A stretch of 64,000 nucleotides of DNA from an uncultured Flavobacteriales bacterium (lineage in GTDB: Bacteria; Bacteroidota; Bacteroidia; Flavobacteriales; Crocinitomicaceae). The position numbers and the translations under genes are program-made. The stretch covers positions 62,001-126,000 of the forward strand of contig CAMLRS010000007.1 of NCBI GenBank assembly GCA_946482515.1, read 5' to 3'. Within the stretch, counting starts at the first letter, position 1. Each line of letters begins with the position of its first letter. Shown here one piece after another: positions 27,079 through 36,534 of the stretch. The notes beneath the pieces were generated by a model, which saw only the letters and a program-made list of their open reading frames with translations, was not told the origin of the DNA and made no database searches.

Positions 27079-28029
27079 TTACGCCATGACTGCTTCCACC
27101 CATGATTTACCCCATTGTTCTTTTTCTTCGAACGACCAGAGCTCCGGATAGAAAATGCGCTTCTGGAAACGCGGCGGGAGGTATTTCTGCCAGTTGGTTC
27201 CACCTGTTGCCGGAATGTCTTCCTTTTCGCGCTGCAGGTAACGAACAGCAGATTTGTAATGCACCAGCGGCCAGTTTACGTTCACGTTGATATCGTTCTG
27301 TTTCAGCGCCTGGATCACTTCGATGTTCTGCTGGTCTTCTTTGGAAAGACGCAGGTAAGATTGCCAGAGGTTTTTCGTACGCTGCTCCTTGCCGAGCTGG
27401 ATGAATTCATCTTTATAGCGGCGTTCGAAATCGACGAGCGCCAGCGTTTTCTTACCGGTTTCAGCCTCAGTTGCTCCCTCTTTCCAATAGATGTGCTCGA
27501 ACAAGGTTTCGATAGACTCATCACCTGTGAAGGATCCGCGCACGTCTTTGTGAACGAGCTGCAGGAAATCGGTCGAAGAAATTTCGATTTTGCGGTACTG
27601 TGCCGACTGGAACCCTGAAGCCGGGTGCAGCGACATACGGAATTGCAGGAACTGTTCGCGTTCCATACCGTCGATCATGATCTCGAAGCTTTTCGTAAGG
27701 GCTTCAAAATAGCGGTTGATGCGGCGCACGCGGGAAATGAAGAACGCAGCATTAAGGTCTTCCTTTTCGCCGATCTGATGGAACTCGTGCAAGGCAAGCT
27801 TGAAATAGAGCTCGGTAATCTGGTGATAAACCACGAAGATCACTTCGTCCGGGAAATCGGTGTAGGTTTTCTGCAGGGAGAGCAGTGTGTCAACCTGGAT
27901 GTAATTCCAATAGTTAACGGTACTAGAATGCAGTAAGCCGTCGAGGTAAGGAAGCATGTCCTGTCCTTGAGCGTCGTACTTTTCTTTCAACAGCTGCAAT
28001 CGTTGCAGGACTTCAGGTGAAAATTCCAT
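27079..28029 (-). CDS. Tryptophan 2,3-dioxygenase family protein
   Basis: 316 residues from the ATG at 28029 (MEFSPEVLQRL). The haem-dioxygenase helices are recognisable: HSSTVNYWNYIQVDTLLSLQ, VVYHQITELYFKLALHEFHQI with the catalytic/haem-pocket His and Arg region, and SGFQSAQYRKIE. Opens the indole ring of L-tryptophan to N-formylkynurenine, first step of the kynurenine route, in the cytosol. Other kynurenine genes are not in the window. The TTG frame start at 28092 is not used. Confidence 0.93.
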   Translation of the reverse strand: MEFSPEVLQRLQLLKEKYDAQGQDMLPYLDGLLHSSTVNYWNYIQVDTLLSLQKTYTDFPDEVIFVVYHQITELYFKLALHEFHQIGEKEDLNAAFFISRVRRINRYFEALTKSFEIMIDGMEREQFLQFRMSLHPASGFQSAQYRKIEISSTDFLQLVHKDVRGSFTGDESIETLFEHIYWKEGATEAETGKKTLALVDFERRYKDEFIQLGKEQRTKNLWQSYLRLSKEDQQNIEVIQALKQNDINVNVNWPLVHYKSAVRYLQREKEDIPATGGTNWQKYLPPRFQKRIFYPELWSFEEKEQWGKSWVEAVMA

Positions 28030-28125
28030 TGTTATTTCTTGGGGGTGCTTGACTACAAAAATAGAAGAAACCCCTGTAAGAATAGCGCACAAATGTGTGA
28101 TATTCTAAACATTTTTTGTTAATAT

Positions 28126-28158
28126 TCAAAAGGCCACTGTATTCAGACAGCAGCCTTT
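28126..28158 (-). terminator. Rho-independent terminator after DUF3108 gene
   Basis: On the minus strand, AAAGGC...GCCTTTTG with an inner ACAG/CTGT stem and a U-rich tail; lies between the DUF3108 stop (28185) and the dioxygenase start. Confidence 0.7.
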
Positions 28159-28184
28159 CAGTAAGAAAATAAGAAGAATAAAGA

Positions 28185-28970
28185 CTATTTCGCTTTCACC
28201 AGGTCATGTTTCAGACCCGACCATTCCACGAGGTGCAGTTTCACCGTACCCACCGGAATTTTCGCTTTGATCAGGATAGGAATGCGGTTTTCGTCATCCG
28301 TTACCCAGAAATTCACGTCGTTTTCGCTTTTAAAGTAACGACCGGTCTGTACAACTGGAACGAACTTCTTGCACTTGAATTTCCCTTTGCGGATGTTGAT
28401 CACTTCGTCGCCGACGTATTTCACTTTCAGCGGCCAGATCTTGTCATCCATAAAGCACTTGAACTCGAATACGTCGCCTTTTTTGGCATTCTTGAAGTTC
28501 AGCGTACGGGCATAGTAGAACGAAGAGATCATATCCTGGATTCCCACCGGAATGGCAAACTCCTTGGTTCCGTTGTGCACCTTCAGCTTATCCTGCTTGA
28601 AGTTGTAATCCTGGTTGATCTTGTATCCGCCTTCATCGACACGGCGCACAAACTGCCATGGGAAAATTCCTTTTTTATCGATGTAGCTTTCGTACGTATC
28701 GTTCACTTTGTATACAGCGTTGAAGCCACCCAATGTTCGGCCGGTTCCCACAACGTGAAGCAATTCACGTGTTCCCGCACCTTTTTTGGTCGTGCTTTTT
28801 ACTTCAAGCACTGCTTCACCGGCATCCACAAAACCATAGGTAATGCGGTACCGCAGTTTTTCCCCGGTCTGGAAAGCGTTGTTGGTTACCGTTGGGTAAA
28901 CCACCACCGTGCTGCTCGTCATTGACAAACCGGTCAGCAGCAACGCGCCTATGATCAATCCTTTTTTCAT
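28185..28970 (-). CDS. DUF3108 domain-containing exported protein
   Basis: 261 residues. Signal peptide (MKKGLIIGALLLTGLSMTSS), then a beta-rich DUF3108 domain with FQTGEKLRYRITYGFVDAGEAVLEV, NDTYESYIDKKGIFPWQFVRRVDEGGYK and FWVTDDENRIPILIKAKIPVGTVKLHL. The family, common in Bacteroidota and Proteobacteria, is periplasmic and of unknown function. Monocistronic with its own terminator. Confidence 0.9.
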   Translation of the reverse strand: MKKGLIIGALLLTGLSMTSSTVVVYPTVTNNAFQTGEKLRYRITYGFVDAGEAVLEVKSTTKKGAGTRELLHVVGTGRTLGGFNAVYKVNDTYESYIDKKGIFPWQFVRRVDEGGYKINQDYNFKQDKLKVHNGTKEFAIPVGIQDMISSFYYARTLNFKNAKKGDVFEFKCFMDDKIWPLKVKYVGDEVINIRKGKFKCKKFVPVVQTGRYFKSENDVNFWVTDDENRIPILIKAKIPVGTVKLHLVEWSGLKHDLVKAK

Positions 28971-29156
28971 GTCTGTTTTACATTAGAGGTCTGTATGCAT
29001 TCTCAAATCACATGCCAAACCTGTTGAGCCCAACCGATACCGGCACAATCCATACCGGGTGATCCGTCTGATCTTCAGACCCTTTAACGTTAAAGATACG
29101 ATGGATATTTTGACATCCGGCTGTTTTTGTAGTTTTGGAATCACAATTTTCAGGAA

Positions 29157-29810
29157 ATGTCAACAGACGCCATTCGCAGACTTTTGCTTTCTCTTGCGGC
29201 CGGAACGGTGGCTTTTTTCGCGGTGTTCTTGGCTACCGGTCATTACCCGATGAGCTTCGTCTGGGCGTGGGATGCTTTTGCGCTGACCTATATTGCCATC
29301 TGCATGATCGTGTTCCTGAGGGTACGCCCCGATCAGATCGGCAAAATCTGTGCACAGGAAGATGTGAGCACCTGGATTTTGTTCTCGGTTATTATTACCG
29401 CCTGTTTATCGAGCCTCATCATAGTGCTGACACTCTTCAACGAAGCCGTAAGCTGGCCTGCCGCTTTGTGGGTTGGGAAGGCAAGCTGCGTGTTGTTGGT
29501 CGTGGTATCGTGGATCATGATGCACCTGTCGTTTACGTTTCGGTATGCGCATGTGTATTATGGCGATGCCAACAAGCGCTATGCAGCCCATGCCCGCGGA
29601 CTGGATTTCCCGCAGGAAAAACACCCCGATTATTTCGACTTTGCCTACTTCGCTTTCGTGATAGGGATGACCTTCCAGGTTTCGGATGTGGTCATTGTTT
29701 CGCGTCGCGTTCGTCGGCTGGCGTTGCTCCACAGCCTGATAGCTTTTGTATTCAACACGGTGATCATTGCCCTCACTGTAAGCCAGGTCGTCAATTTTCA
29801 TAATTCCTGA
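29157..29810 (+). CDS. DUF1345 domain membrane protein
   Basis: 217 residues with five to six transmembrane helices. Conserved DUF1345 features: WDAFALTYI after the first helices, SWIMMHLSFTFRYAHVYYGD, and FAYFAFVIGMTFQVSDVVIVSRRVRRLALLHSLIAFVFNTVIIALTV. Integral inner-membrane protein of unknown function. It is followed after 4 bp by another small membrane protein and probably shares its transcript. Confidence 0.9.
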   Translation: MSTDAIRRLLLSLAAGTVAFFAVFLATGHYPMSFVWAWDAFALTYIAICMIVFLRVRPDQIGKICAQEDVSTWILFSVIITACLSSLIIVLTLFNEAVSWPAALWVGKASCVLLVVVSWIMMHLSFTFRYAHVYYGDANKRYAAHARGLDFPQEKHPDYFDFAYFAFVIGMTFQVSDVVIVSRRVRRLALLHSLIAFVFNTVIIALTVSQVVNFHNS

Positions 29811-29814
29811 AGCG

Positions 29815-30153
29815 ATGGACGTCAAGATCCGGAAATCCGAAAACGTACACATCCTGCTGTGGCTGCTCAAAGACCTCTGCTGGGTAGCCGATTTCAAGAC
29901 CATGGGGATGATCATGATCATTCCGACGGTCGCCGTGGCGGTCTACATCACCATCCTGGTGCGGAGAAATGTCTCGGAATTGTTCCACAACCTCGCTGTC
30001 GTTTGCTGGATCTGCGCCAACTCGGCCTGGATGATCGGCGAGTTCTTCTACGACGACACCACACGACCGATCGCCATGGTGTTTTTCATCGTCGGAATCG
30101 CATTGATCGGAGGTTATTACAGCTATTTGCTGGTAAAACGGGTTCGCAAATAA
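29815..30153 (+). CDS. Small membrane protein, unknown
   Basis: 112 residues with three hydrophobic segments (MGMIMIIPTVAVAVYITILV, LAVVCWICANSAWMIGEFF, PIAMVFFIVGIALIGGYYSYLL) and a basic C terminus. No recognised family. Start 4 bp after the DUF1345 stop suggests translational coupling and a shared membrane role. Confidence 0.7.
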   Translation: MDVKIRKSENVHILLWLLKDLCWVADFKTMGMIMIIPTVAVAVYITILVRRNVSELFHNLAVVCWICANSAWMIGEFFYDDTTRPIAMVFFIVGIALIGGYYSYLLVKRVRK

Positions 30154-30169
30154 GAATCGGGTATAGGCA

Positions 30170-30268
30170 GGCTCCCGCGGATCACCGCAGATTTTTTGTT
30201 TGATAATGCGAAAGGTTTGATATGCTTTTTACTTCATGCAGCCATATCCGCGAACATCTGCGGGAGAA
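30170..30268. repeat. Inverted-repeat element (CCGCGGATCACCGCAGAT / ATCTGCGGGAG)
   Basis: CTCCCGCGGATCACCGCAGAT at about 30171-30191 is partly complementary to TATCCGCGAACATCTGCGGG near 30245-30264. It fills the convergent gap between the small membrane protein and GT9, overlapping the first bases of the latter's 3' flank. Confidence 0.5.
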
Positions 30269-30278
30269 GAAGTTGGAT

Positions 30279-31259
30279 TCAGTACCCGCTTTTCTCCAGC
30301 AGTGTTTTCCGGATTCCATCCACATCCTGCAAATGCATGCAATTGAAATGCTTTCGCGGGCAGACCTGGTAACCGATCTTCGAACACGGTCTACAGGAAA
30401 GTCCCGTCACTTCATGGATAGAATACAACGCCGGTTGCGCATACGGGTACATACCGAACGCCGGAACGGTATTGCCCCAGACGCTCACAACAGGAACGCG
30501 GAACGCCGTCGCAATGTGCATCAAACCGGTGTCGCCGGTGAGCAATGCGCTGGCTTTGCTTAGCACATACGCTGATTGCCGGAGTGATAATTTTCCGCAA
30601 AAATCAATGACATTCGACGAATTCAATGCGTTTTTCAGCAATTCGGCACGTTCAGCGTCTGTTGGTCCGCCGAGCAAAACGATGGGCATTTCGACTTCCG
30701 AAAGAACGCTCGTCATTAAGGAAAGCGGCAGCTGTTTCGTAGCAAACTGGGCGCCCATAGACACCGCGATAAATTTCCCCGAAGCAATCAGTTCAGGCAG
30801 CTCGACACGGTCTTTTTCAGCCAGGAAAAAATCGCAGGGTTGATCGTCTTTGATGACGCCGAGCGGTCGCACGGTTTCGAAATAACGATCCACAACGTGC
30901 ACGGCCGGCATGCGATCGATTTTCAGGTTCGTGAGCATCCATTTGGCGATGTTCTTCTTCGGAAATGCATACGATCTACGACCGAGGGCCCATTTGAGAC
31001 GCATCGTGCGCACATTGCGGTGCAGATCGATGACAACGTCGTAGCGTTCGGCTTTCAGTTCGGGCAACAGTTCCTTGACCGACTTATCGATGGTGAAAAT
31101 CCGGTGAATGTAGGGATTGCCTTCCAGCACCGGCAGGAACGCTTTTTTGGTAATGAAATGAATCTCGGTATCCGGCAGCTGCTGCGCCAGGCAACGAACA
31201 ACGGGTGTCGTGAGCACGACATCGCCGATGGAACTGAACCGAACGACCAGGATTTTCAT
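30279..31259 (-). CDS. Glycosyltransferase family 9 protein
   Basis: 326 residues. Begins MKILVVRFSSIGDVVLTTPVVRCL, the GT9/heptosyltransferase N terminus, and contains the C-terminal GGPTDAER and LTGDTGLMHIATAFRVPVVSVWGNT donor-binding motif. Transfers a heptose-like sugar to lipopolysaccharide inner core in the cytoplasm at the inner membrane. The Cys-rich end (CRPCSKIGYQVCPRKHFNCM) is usual. -7 box ends 4 nt before the ATG. Confidence 0.93.
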   Translation of the reverse strand: MKILVVRFSSIGDVVLTTPVVRCLAQQLPDTEIHFITKKAFLPVLEGNPYIHRIFTIDKSVKELLPELKAERYDVVIDLHRNVRTMRLKWALGRRSYAFPKKNIAKWMLTNLKIDRMPAVHVVDRYFETVRPLGVIKDDQPCDFFLAEKDRVELPELIASGKFIAVSMGAQFATKQLPLSLMTSVLSEVEMPIVLLGGPTDAERAELLKNALNSSNVIDFCGKLSLRQSAYVLSKASALLTGDTGLMHIATAFRVPVVSVWGNTVPAFGMYPYAQPALYSIHEVTGLSCRPCSKIGYQVCPRKHFNCMHLQDVDGIRKTLLEKSGY

Positions 31260-31263
31260 GCTC

Positions 31264-31271
31264 CAAAAGTA
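31264..31271 (-). promoter_or_regulatory. -7 box 4 nt before ATG of GT9
   Basis: Minus-strand TACTTTTG, GAGC spacer, then ATG at 31259. Confidence 0.6.
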
Positions 31272-31290
31272 CGCATTTGTTCCACGGAGG

Positions 31291-32223
31291 TTACAGCGCC
31301 TTTTGTTTCAGCATTGCCAGCAGCTCGCCGAAAGGAACCTGGTAGATCTTGCTGATCCCGTTGGCGTACTTCGTTGCTTCAGTCATGAAATCGGCCACCG
31401 ATTCGAAGTCGCGGGCGACTACTTCATTCCTTCGACTGGTAAAATAAAGAGTTTGTGTAGTCGCATCGAAAAACGGGCAATATTCCATGAATTTGGTGTT
31501 GATCGTTTCGCCGAGGTTAATGGCTGTCGTCCAGGAACCGTCGTCTTTCCGGAAGCTGATGTACAGGTCGCCACTGCCGATTCCGCCGGATTTGTTGTAA
31601 ACGGTATACAGCAAATACGATTCATCGGAAGCAATGAAAGCATTGAATTCAGCATCGGAAGAATTGATGCTCAACGAAGCCGGTTTGTCAAAGCGCTTAC
31701 CTTTCCATACACTGCAGAAAATATCGTCTTTGCCTTTCGTGGAAGGCGAATCGGTGGTGTAATACAGGTTGTCGTTCGCAGCTACCGAAGGATAGAATTC
31801 GTCGTACTGCGTATTCACCGGGCTGCCGACATTGATGGGCTCCGACCAGGTGCTGCTTTCATCCGCTCGCTCGACGTACCAGATATCGTAATCGGTGGCG
31901 CTGGGGCGATCCGGCTTCGGTCGGTTCGATGAGAAATACAAACGTTTGTCATCCGGTGAAAGAAACGGCTCGATGTCGCGGTATTGACTGCTGAACGGTA
32001 CTTTTTCGGGTTCCAGCCACTTGTCGCCGACACGTTTCACACATACGATCAACGCAATGGTCTCGGCAGGATCCTGCAAGGTCAGGTAAGCTTCGTCGCC
32101 ATCTTTTGAAAGCGTAAAATCGCGGGCATTCGGGTAATCTTTCAGGAGCAGTAAAGCGGGCTGCGGTTCCTGTGCAAAAGCATTAATCGAAAGCAGCAGG
32201 AAAGAGCAGAGTAGTTGTTTCAT
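31291..32223 (-). CDS. Exported PD40/WD40-like beta-propeller protein
   Basis: 310 residues with signal peptide (MKQLLCSFLLLSINAFA). PD40-type blades are clear: DIEPFLSPDDKRLYFSSNRP, YPSVAANDNLYYTTDSP, NAFIASDESYLLYTVYNKSGGIGSGDLYISFRKDDGSW, CPFFDATTQTLYFTSRRN. Such proteins in Bacteroidota are periplasmic or outer-membrane associated, often with OmpA/Tol-like partners; here it is single. Function unknown. Leaderless-type -7 box lies just upstream. Confidence 0.88.
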   Translation of the reverse strand: MKQLLCSFLLLSINAFAQEPQPALLLLKDYPNARDFTLSKDGDEAYLTLQDPAETIALIVCVKRVGDKWLEPEKVPFSSQYRDIEPFLSPDDKRLYFSSNRPKPDRPSATDYDIWYVERADESSTWSEPINVGSPVNTQYDEFYPSVAANDNLYYTTDSPSTKGKDDIFCSVWKGKRFDKPASLSINSSDAEFNAFIASDESYLLYTVYNKSGGIGSGDLYISFRKDDGSWTTAINLGETINTKFMEYCPFFDATTQTLYFTSRRNEVVARDFESVADFMTEATKYANGISKIYQVPFGELLAMLKQKAL

Positions 32224-32228
32224 AGTTG

Positions 32229-32236
32229 GAAAGGTA
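32229..32236 (-). promoter_or_regulatory. -7 box 5 nt before ATG of PD40 protein
   Basis: Minus-strand TACCTTTC, CAACT spacer, ATG at 32223. Confidence 0.55.
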
Positions 32237-32262
32237 AAAAATCAAGCATTAAACATCCAAAA

Positions 32263-32281
32263 CCTGCTTGTCGCAGGCAGG
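32263..32281. repeat. Palindrome CCTGCTTGTCGCAGGCAGG
   Basis: Sits between TCCAAAA (32256-32262) and TCCAACATCA (32282-32291). The same flanks are joined directly, without a palindrome, at 20579-20595. Confidence 0.7.
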
Positions 32282-32288
32282 TCCAACA

Positions 32289-32657
32289 TCAATACTGGTT
32301 GATGCTCAGCAAAACCAGCGTACAGGCCGCTTCGGCAACGATACCGTGCTGGCGTAGCTGGTACATGAAATCCGGATGTTCTGTTCCGGGATTGAAAATC
32401 ACACGCTTCGGTTTCAGGGCGATAATGCGACCGCGGTAGGGCTCGAGGTTCATCGGATTGAGGTAAAGCGTTACCGTATCGACTTTCCAGTTCGGGTCCC
32501 ATTCCGTTTCAATGTCCACGTCGGCTACGGTTCCCGGCTGCTGTCCGTAAGCGATAACGGGATGATCGTGTTCGCGCAGGGAAACGACCGCCATGTATGC
32601 ATAACGCTGCGGTTTCGTGCTGACGCCTATCACCAAAGTTGACTTTTTCGCTGACAT
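32289..32657 (-). CDS. CoA-binding domain protein
   Basis: 122 residues forming a single Rossmann-type CoA-binding domain: STLVIGVSTKPQRYAYMAV near the N terminus, VDTVTLYLNPMNL, KPKRVIFNPGTEHPDF. Similar to the YccU/YneT group, which bind CoA or nucleotides without known enzymatic activity. Cytoplasmic, monocistronic. -7 box TACCTTTA lies 4 nt before the ATG. Confidence 0.88.
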   Translation of the reverse strand: MSAKKSTLVIGVSTKPQRYAYMAVVSLREHDHPVIAYGQQPGTVADVDIETEWDPNWKVDTVTLYLNPMNLEPYRGRIIALKPKRVIFNPGTEHPDFMYQLRQHGIVAEAACTLVLLSINQY

Positions 32658-32661
32658 AACC

Positions 32662-32669
32662 TAAAGGTA
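32662..32669 (-). promoter_or_regulatory. -7 box 4 nt before ATG of CoA-binding protein
   Basis: Minus-strand TACCTTTA, GGTT spacer, ATG at 32657. Confidence 0.55.
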
Positions 32670-32746
32670 GTAAAATTCGAAGCGATTTCTCCCGGAAGCG
32701 GAAAAGACCGGCAACAGAAAAAGCTTTATTTAACAAGCAACTTTGC

Positions 32747-32754
32747 TATTTTTG
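32747..32754 (+). promoter_or_regulatory. -7 box of asnS
   Basis: TATTTTTG, followed after 6 nt by the palindrome CCTGTCGATGCAGG (32761-32774) in the leader; asnS start is at 32794. Confidence 0.6.
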
Positions 32755-32793
32755 CAGCTGCCTGTCGATGCAGGTATTCAATCATATCAACGC

Positions 32794-34245
32794 ATGAAAC
32801 GAACACGAATTGCCGATCTTCTCAGCCAGCATACCGTTGGCGAAACATACCTGGTCAAAGGATGGGTGCGGGCTTTCCGCAGCAACCGCTTTATTCAGCT
32901 GAATGACGGCTCTACCATCAATAATATCCAGGCAGTTGTGGATTTCGAGCAATTCGACGAAGCGTTGCTGAAAAAGATCACCACAGGAGCTTCCGTAGGA
33001 TTGACCGGTACACTTGTGGCATCGCAGGGAAGCGGCCAGGCCGTGGAATTGCAGGTAACAAACATCGAGATCATCGGTGAAGCCAACCCGGATGACATCC
33101 AGAAAACCGTGCTGCAGCCGAAAAAGCACAGCCTTGAGTTCCTTCGCGAACAGGCGCATCTGCGTTTCCGGACGAATACCTTCGGAGCCGTTTTCCGCAT
33201 TCGTCACGCCGTGAGCTTTGCCATTCACCAGTTCTTTAACGAGCGTGGGTTTTACTACGTACACACGCCAATCATTACCGGTTCGGATGCCGAAGGAGCA
33301 GGGGAAATGTTCCGTGTAACAACACTCGATGCTCAACAACCGCCACTGGCAGAAGACGGCTCGGTCGATTTCAAGCAGGATTTCTTCGGAAAATCCGTGA
33401 ACCTCACCGTTTCCGGTCAGCTGGAAGGCGAGCTCGCAGCCATGGGATTGGGTGCCGTTTATACTTTCGGGCCGACGTTCCGTGCGGAAAACTCCAACAC
33501 TTCCCGCCACCTGGCCGAATTCTGGATGATCGAGCCGGAAGTAGCGTTCAACGAGCTGGGCGATAACATGGACCTGGCCGAAAGCATGCTGAAATACATC
33601 TGCCAGTACGTGATGGACACTTGTCCGGACGACCTCGCGTTTCTCAACGACCGCGATCAGCAGGAACAGCAGAGCAAACCGCAGAACGAGCGCAATGAAT
33701 TGTCGCTCATCGAGCGCCTGCAGTTCGTTACCGCCAACGATTTCAAACGTATTACCTATACGGAAGCCATCGACGTACTGATGAATTCCAACCATTACAA
33801 GAAGAAAAAATTCCAGTACGACGTGGCTTGGGGAACTGATCTCCAGAGCGAGCACGAGCGTTACCTCGTAGAAAAGGAATTCAAGCGACCGGTGATCATT
33901 ACCGACTACCCGGCTTCTTTCAAGGCATTCTACATGCGCGCCAACGACGGTTGCGAACCGGGGAAAGAAACGGTTGCGGCCATGGACATCCTCTTCCCGG
34001 GAATCGGCGAAATGGTAGGCGGATCGCAGCGTGAAGAGCGTCTGGACATTCTGAAAAAGAAATGTGCGGATTTCAACATCCACGAAGAAGAATTGTGGTG
34101 GTACCTCGAGACCCGCAAATTCGGTACCGTGCCGCATGCAGGCTTTGGTCTGGGCTTTGAGCGAATGGTCATGTTCGTAACCGGCATGGGCAATATCCGC
34201 GACGTAATCCCATTCCCGCGGACGCCGCAGAATGCAGAATTCTAA
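32794..34245 (+). CDS. asnS: Asparagine--tRNA ligase
   Basis: 483 residues from the ATG at 32794. N-terminal OB-fold anticodon-binding domain ([21 protein letters not shown]), then class II core: motif 2 [25 protein letters not shown] and motif 3 [29 protein letters not shown]. Charges tRNA-Asn with asparagine. An internal insert ([17 protein letters not shown]...) is usual in Bacteroidota AsnS. The upstream in-frame extension from 32743 is leader DNA containing a palindrome. rpoN follows after 36 bp. Confidence 0.97.
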   Translation: MKRTRIADLLSQHTVGETYLVKGWVRAFRSNRFIQLNDGSTINNIQAVVDFEQFDEALLKKITTGASVGLTGTLVASQGSGQAVELQVTNIEIIGEANPDDIQKTVLQPKKHSLEFLREQAHLRFRTNTFGAVFRIRHAVSFAIHQFFNERGFYYVHTPIITGSDAEGAGEMFRVTTLDAQQPPLAEDGSVDFKQDFFGKSVNLTVSGQLEGELAAMGLGAVYTFGPTFRAENSNTSRHLAEFWMIEPEVAFNELGDNMDLAESMLKYICQYVMDTCPDDLAFLNDRDQQEQQSKPQNERNELSLIERLQFVTANDFKRITYTEAIDVLMNSNHYKKKKFQYDVAWGTDLQSEHERYLVEKEFKRPVIITDYPASFKAFYMRANDGCEPGKETVAAMDILFPGIGEMVGGSQREERLDILKKKCADFNIHEEELWWYLETRKFGTVPHAGFGLGFERMVMFVTGMGNIRDVIPFPRTPQNAEF

Positions 34246-34281
34246 TAATTTTTTAGTTATCTTACACGGGATTATCGCACT

Positions 34282-35733
34282 ATGGCCCTAAGACAACAAC
34301 TCGCCCAAAAACTCGAACAGCGCCTTTCGCCCCAGCAGATCCAACTGATGAAACTGCTCCAGGTTCCGACTATGGAGCTCGATCAGCGTATCAAGCAGGA
34401 GCTGGAAGAAAATCCTGCGTTGGAAGAAGGAGCCGAGGAACGCGAGGAAGAGTACGATAACGACGATGATTTCGACTCGAACGACGAAAATGAATTCGAC
34501 GACGATTTTGACATCAGCGATTACTTCGACGACGATACGCCCGACTACAAAACGCAGGTTAATAACAAAAGCAAAGACGACGAAGAGCGCGTGATCCCGT
34601 TTTCGGTGGAATCGACCTTCCAGGAACGACTCGCCGATCAGCTGCATTTGCTCGACCTCGACGATACGCAATTCCAGATCGCGGATACGATTATCGGTAA
34701 CCTCGATGAATCCGGCTACCTGAACCGCGACATCGAATCCATTGTAGACGACCTTGCTTTTTCGGCCAACGTTATGGTGACCGAAGAAGAAGTGGAAGCC
34801 GTGCTGAGAATTGTTCAGGACCTCGATCCGGCTGGTATCGGAGCACGTGACCTGCGCGAATGCCTCCTGCTGCAGATCGAACGCAAACAGGATGGAAACA
34901 TCACGCTGTTTACGGCCAAAAAGATCCTGCAGGACCATTTCGAAGAATTCACGCGCAAGCACTACGAGAAAATTCAGAAAAAGCTGGAAATCGACGACGA
35001 AGACCTCAAGGAAGCCATCGATGCCATCATTCGCCTCAACCCGAAGCCGGGCGGCTCGATGAAAGAATCCGGGAAAGGCATTCAGCAGATCATTCCCGAC
35101 TTCATGATCACCGAATCGGAAGGCAAGCTGGAATTATCCATCAACGGTCGTAATACGCCAGAGCTGAAAGTAAGCCGTGAATACGAACAGCTCATGCGCA
35201 GCTATGCCGAAGGAGCGAAAACATCGCGTACCGATCGTGAAGCACTGACCTTCGTTAAAGCCAAGCTCGACGGTGCCAAGTGGTTCATCGATGCGATCAA
35301 ACAGCGTCAGAACACCCTGTATTTCACCATGCAGGCGATCATGAACTACCAGCGGGAATACTTCCTGACTGGTGATGAAACCCACATGAAACCGATGATC
35401 CTGAAAGACATCGCAGAAATCGTGGGACTCGACATTTCGACCGTATCGCGCGTGGCGAACAGCAAATATGTACAAACCAGCTACGGGGTCTTTTCGCTGA
35501 AGTATTTCTTCTCTGAGTCCCTTTCGACCGATTCCGGCGAGGAAGTTTCGACCCGAGAAGTGAAGAAAATTCTTTCCGAGGCCATCGAAGGCGAAAACAA
35601 GCGCAAGCCGCTCACCGACGAGCACCTCGCCAAGCTGCTCAACGACAAAGGATACAACATTGCCCGCCGTACGATCGCCAAGTACCGCGAACAGCTCAAC
35701 ATTCCGGTGGCACGTCTACGCAAAGAGCTGTAA
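34282..35733 (+). CDS. rpoN: RNA polymerase sigma-54 factor
   Basis: 483 residues. Region I is Gln/Leu-rich (MALRQQLAQKLEQRLSPQQIQLMKLLQVP), region II strongly acidic (residues 48-90), then the core-binding domain (FQERLADQLHLLDLDDTQFQIADTIIGNLDESGYL), the HTH (LKDIAEIVGLDISTVSRVANSKYVQTSYGVFSLKYFFSE) and RpoN box ARRTIAKYREQLNIPVARLR. Directs transcription from -24/-12 promoters with activator ATPases, none of which is in the window. Directly abuts the following membrane protein. Confidence 0.97.
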   Translation: MALRQQLAQKLEQRLSPQQIQLMKLLQVPTMELDQRIKQELEENPALEEGAEEREEEYDNDDDFDSNDENEFDDDFDISDYFDDDTPDYKTQVNNKSKDDEERVIPFSVESTFQERLADQLHLLDLDDTQFQIADTIIGNLDESGYLNRDIESIVDDLAFSANVMVTEEEVEAVLRIVQDLDPAGIGARDLRECLLLQIERKQDGNITLFTAKKILQDHFEEFTRKHYEKIQKKLEIDDEDLKEAIDAIIRLNPKPGGSMKESGKGIQQIIPDFMITESEGKLELSINGRNTPELKVSREYEQLMRSYAEGAKTSRTDREALTFVKAKLDGAKWFIDAIKQRQNTLYFTMQAIMNYQREYFLTGDETHMKPMILKDIAEIVGLDISTVSRVANSKYVQTSYGVFSLKYFFSESLSTDSGEEVSTREVKKILSEAIEGENKRKPLTDEHLAKLLNDKGYNIARRTIAKYREQLNIPVARLRKEL

Positions 35734-36384
35734 ATGGAATTTGTCTCGCGCTTTCTTTCGTGGCTCTTCCTGCCGTTGTTCGCACCGGTGATTGCCATTG
35801 CTGTTGCTATGTACCTCGAAACCTATGAACCCGGCATCTGGCAACGCGGTAATATTTACCTGCTGCGTCCCGATCACAAGAAGCTGTTAATCTACCTGTT
35901 CGTGGCCCTGTCAGCTGTTTTTCCAATTCTGACCATCCTCTTTTTCCGTATCAACGGTACGATTTCCACCATCTTCATGGACAATCGCTCAGAGCGCATT
36001 TTGCCAGCGATTTTCGTGAATGGAAGTGCGATCACACTCTATATTTTATTGCTCAAGCTCGACCCCAACGGCTACCTTCCAAGTGCCATCTACGGTTTGG
36101 TTTTGGGAAGCTGCATCGCCGTGTTATTGTGTACGATCATCACCTTTCGCTGGAAAATCTCGCTTCACAGTGCCGGAATGGGCATCCTGACAGGTTTCGT
36201 ATTTGTGTACTACAACTCGATGAACCTCTACCCGTTTTGGGTTTTGCCAGGTGTGCTCATCGCCAGCGGCCTCGTTATGAGCGCCCGCATGTACCTGAAA
36301 GCGCATACGTTCGCTGAATTATTTGGCGGCTACGCGCTGGGAACGAGCGTGGTGGCGGTTACGACGTGGATGTATATGCATTGA
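35734..36384 (+). CDS. Multi-pass membrane protein (possible PAP2-like)
   Basis: 216 residues with about six hydrophobic helices. The segment RWKISLHSAGMGILTGFVF and the C-terminal ARMYLKAHTFAELFGGYALG recall degenerate PAP2-superfamily motifs (SxxxH and R...H), but the full phosphatase signature is not convincing. It begins at the base following the rpoN stop codon, implying co-translation; function unknown. Confidence 0.75.
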   Translation: MEFVSRFLSWLFLPLFAPVIAIAVAMYLETYEPGIWQRGNIYLLRPDHKKLLIYLFVALSAVFPILTILFFRINGTISTIFMDNRSERILPAIFVNGSAITLYILLLKLDPNGYLPSAIYGLVLGSCIAVLLCTIITFRWKISLHSAGMGILTGFVFVYYNSMNLYPFWVLPGVLIASGLVMSARMYLKAHTFAELFGGYALGTSVVAVTTWMYMH

Positions 36385-36386
36385 TT

Positions 36387-36477
36387 CTCCTCCCTTGAGA
36401 AGAATCTGCCGCGGCAGATGAAGACGCAATAGCGACAAGCGGTAGTGCGAAGCTATAAGGATATTAAGGAGGGTGGC
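36387..36477. repeat. CTCCTCCCTTGAGAAG element, copy B
   Basis: Homologue of 4437-4529; carries TCTGCCGCGGCAGA (36405-36418) where copy A has GAAGCAAAGCTTC. Right end GGAGGGTGGC is followed by a second hairpin with GCCACCC (36495-36501) and by GTCTCCCCTCAAGGGGAGAG. The element lies between convergent genes. Confidence 0.75.
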
Positions 36478-36534
36478 CTAACACAATTAGGTTGCCACCC
36501 CTCTCGGTCTCCCCTCAAGGGGAGAGGATAGCAT

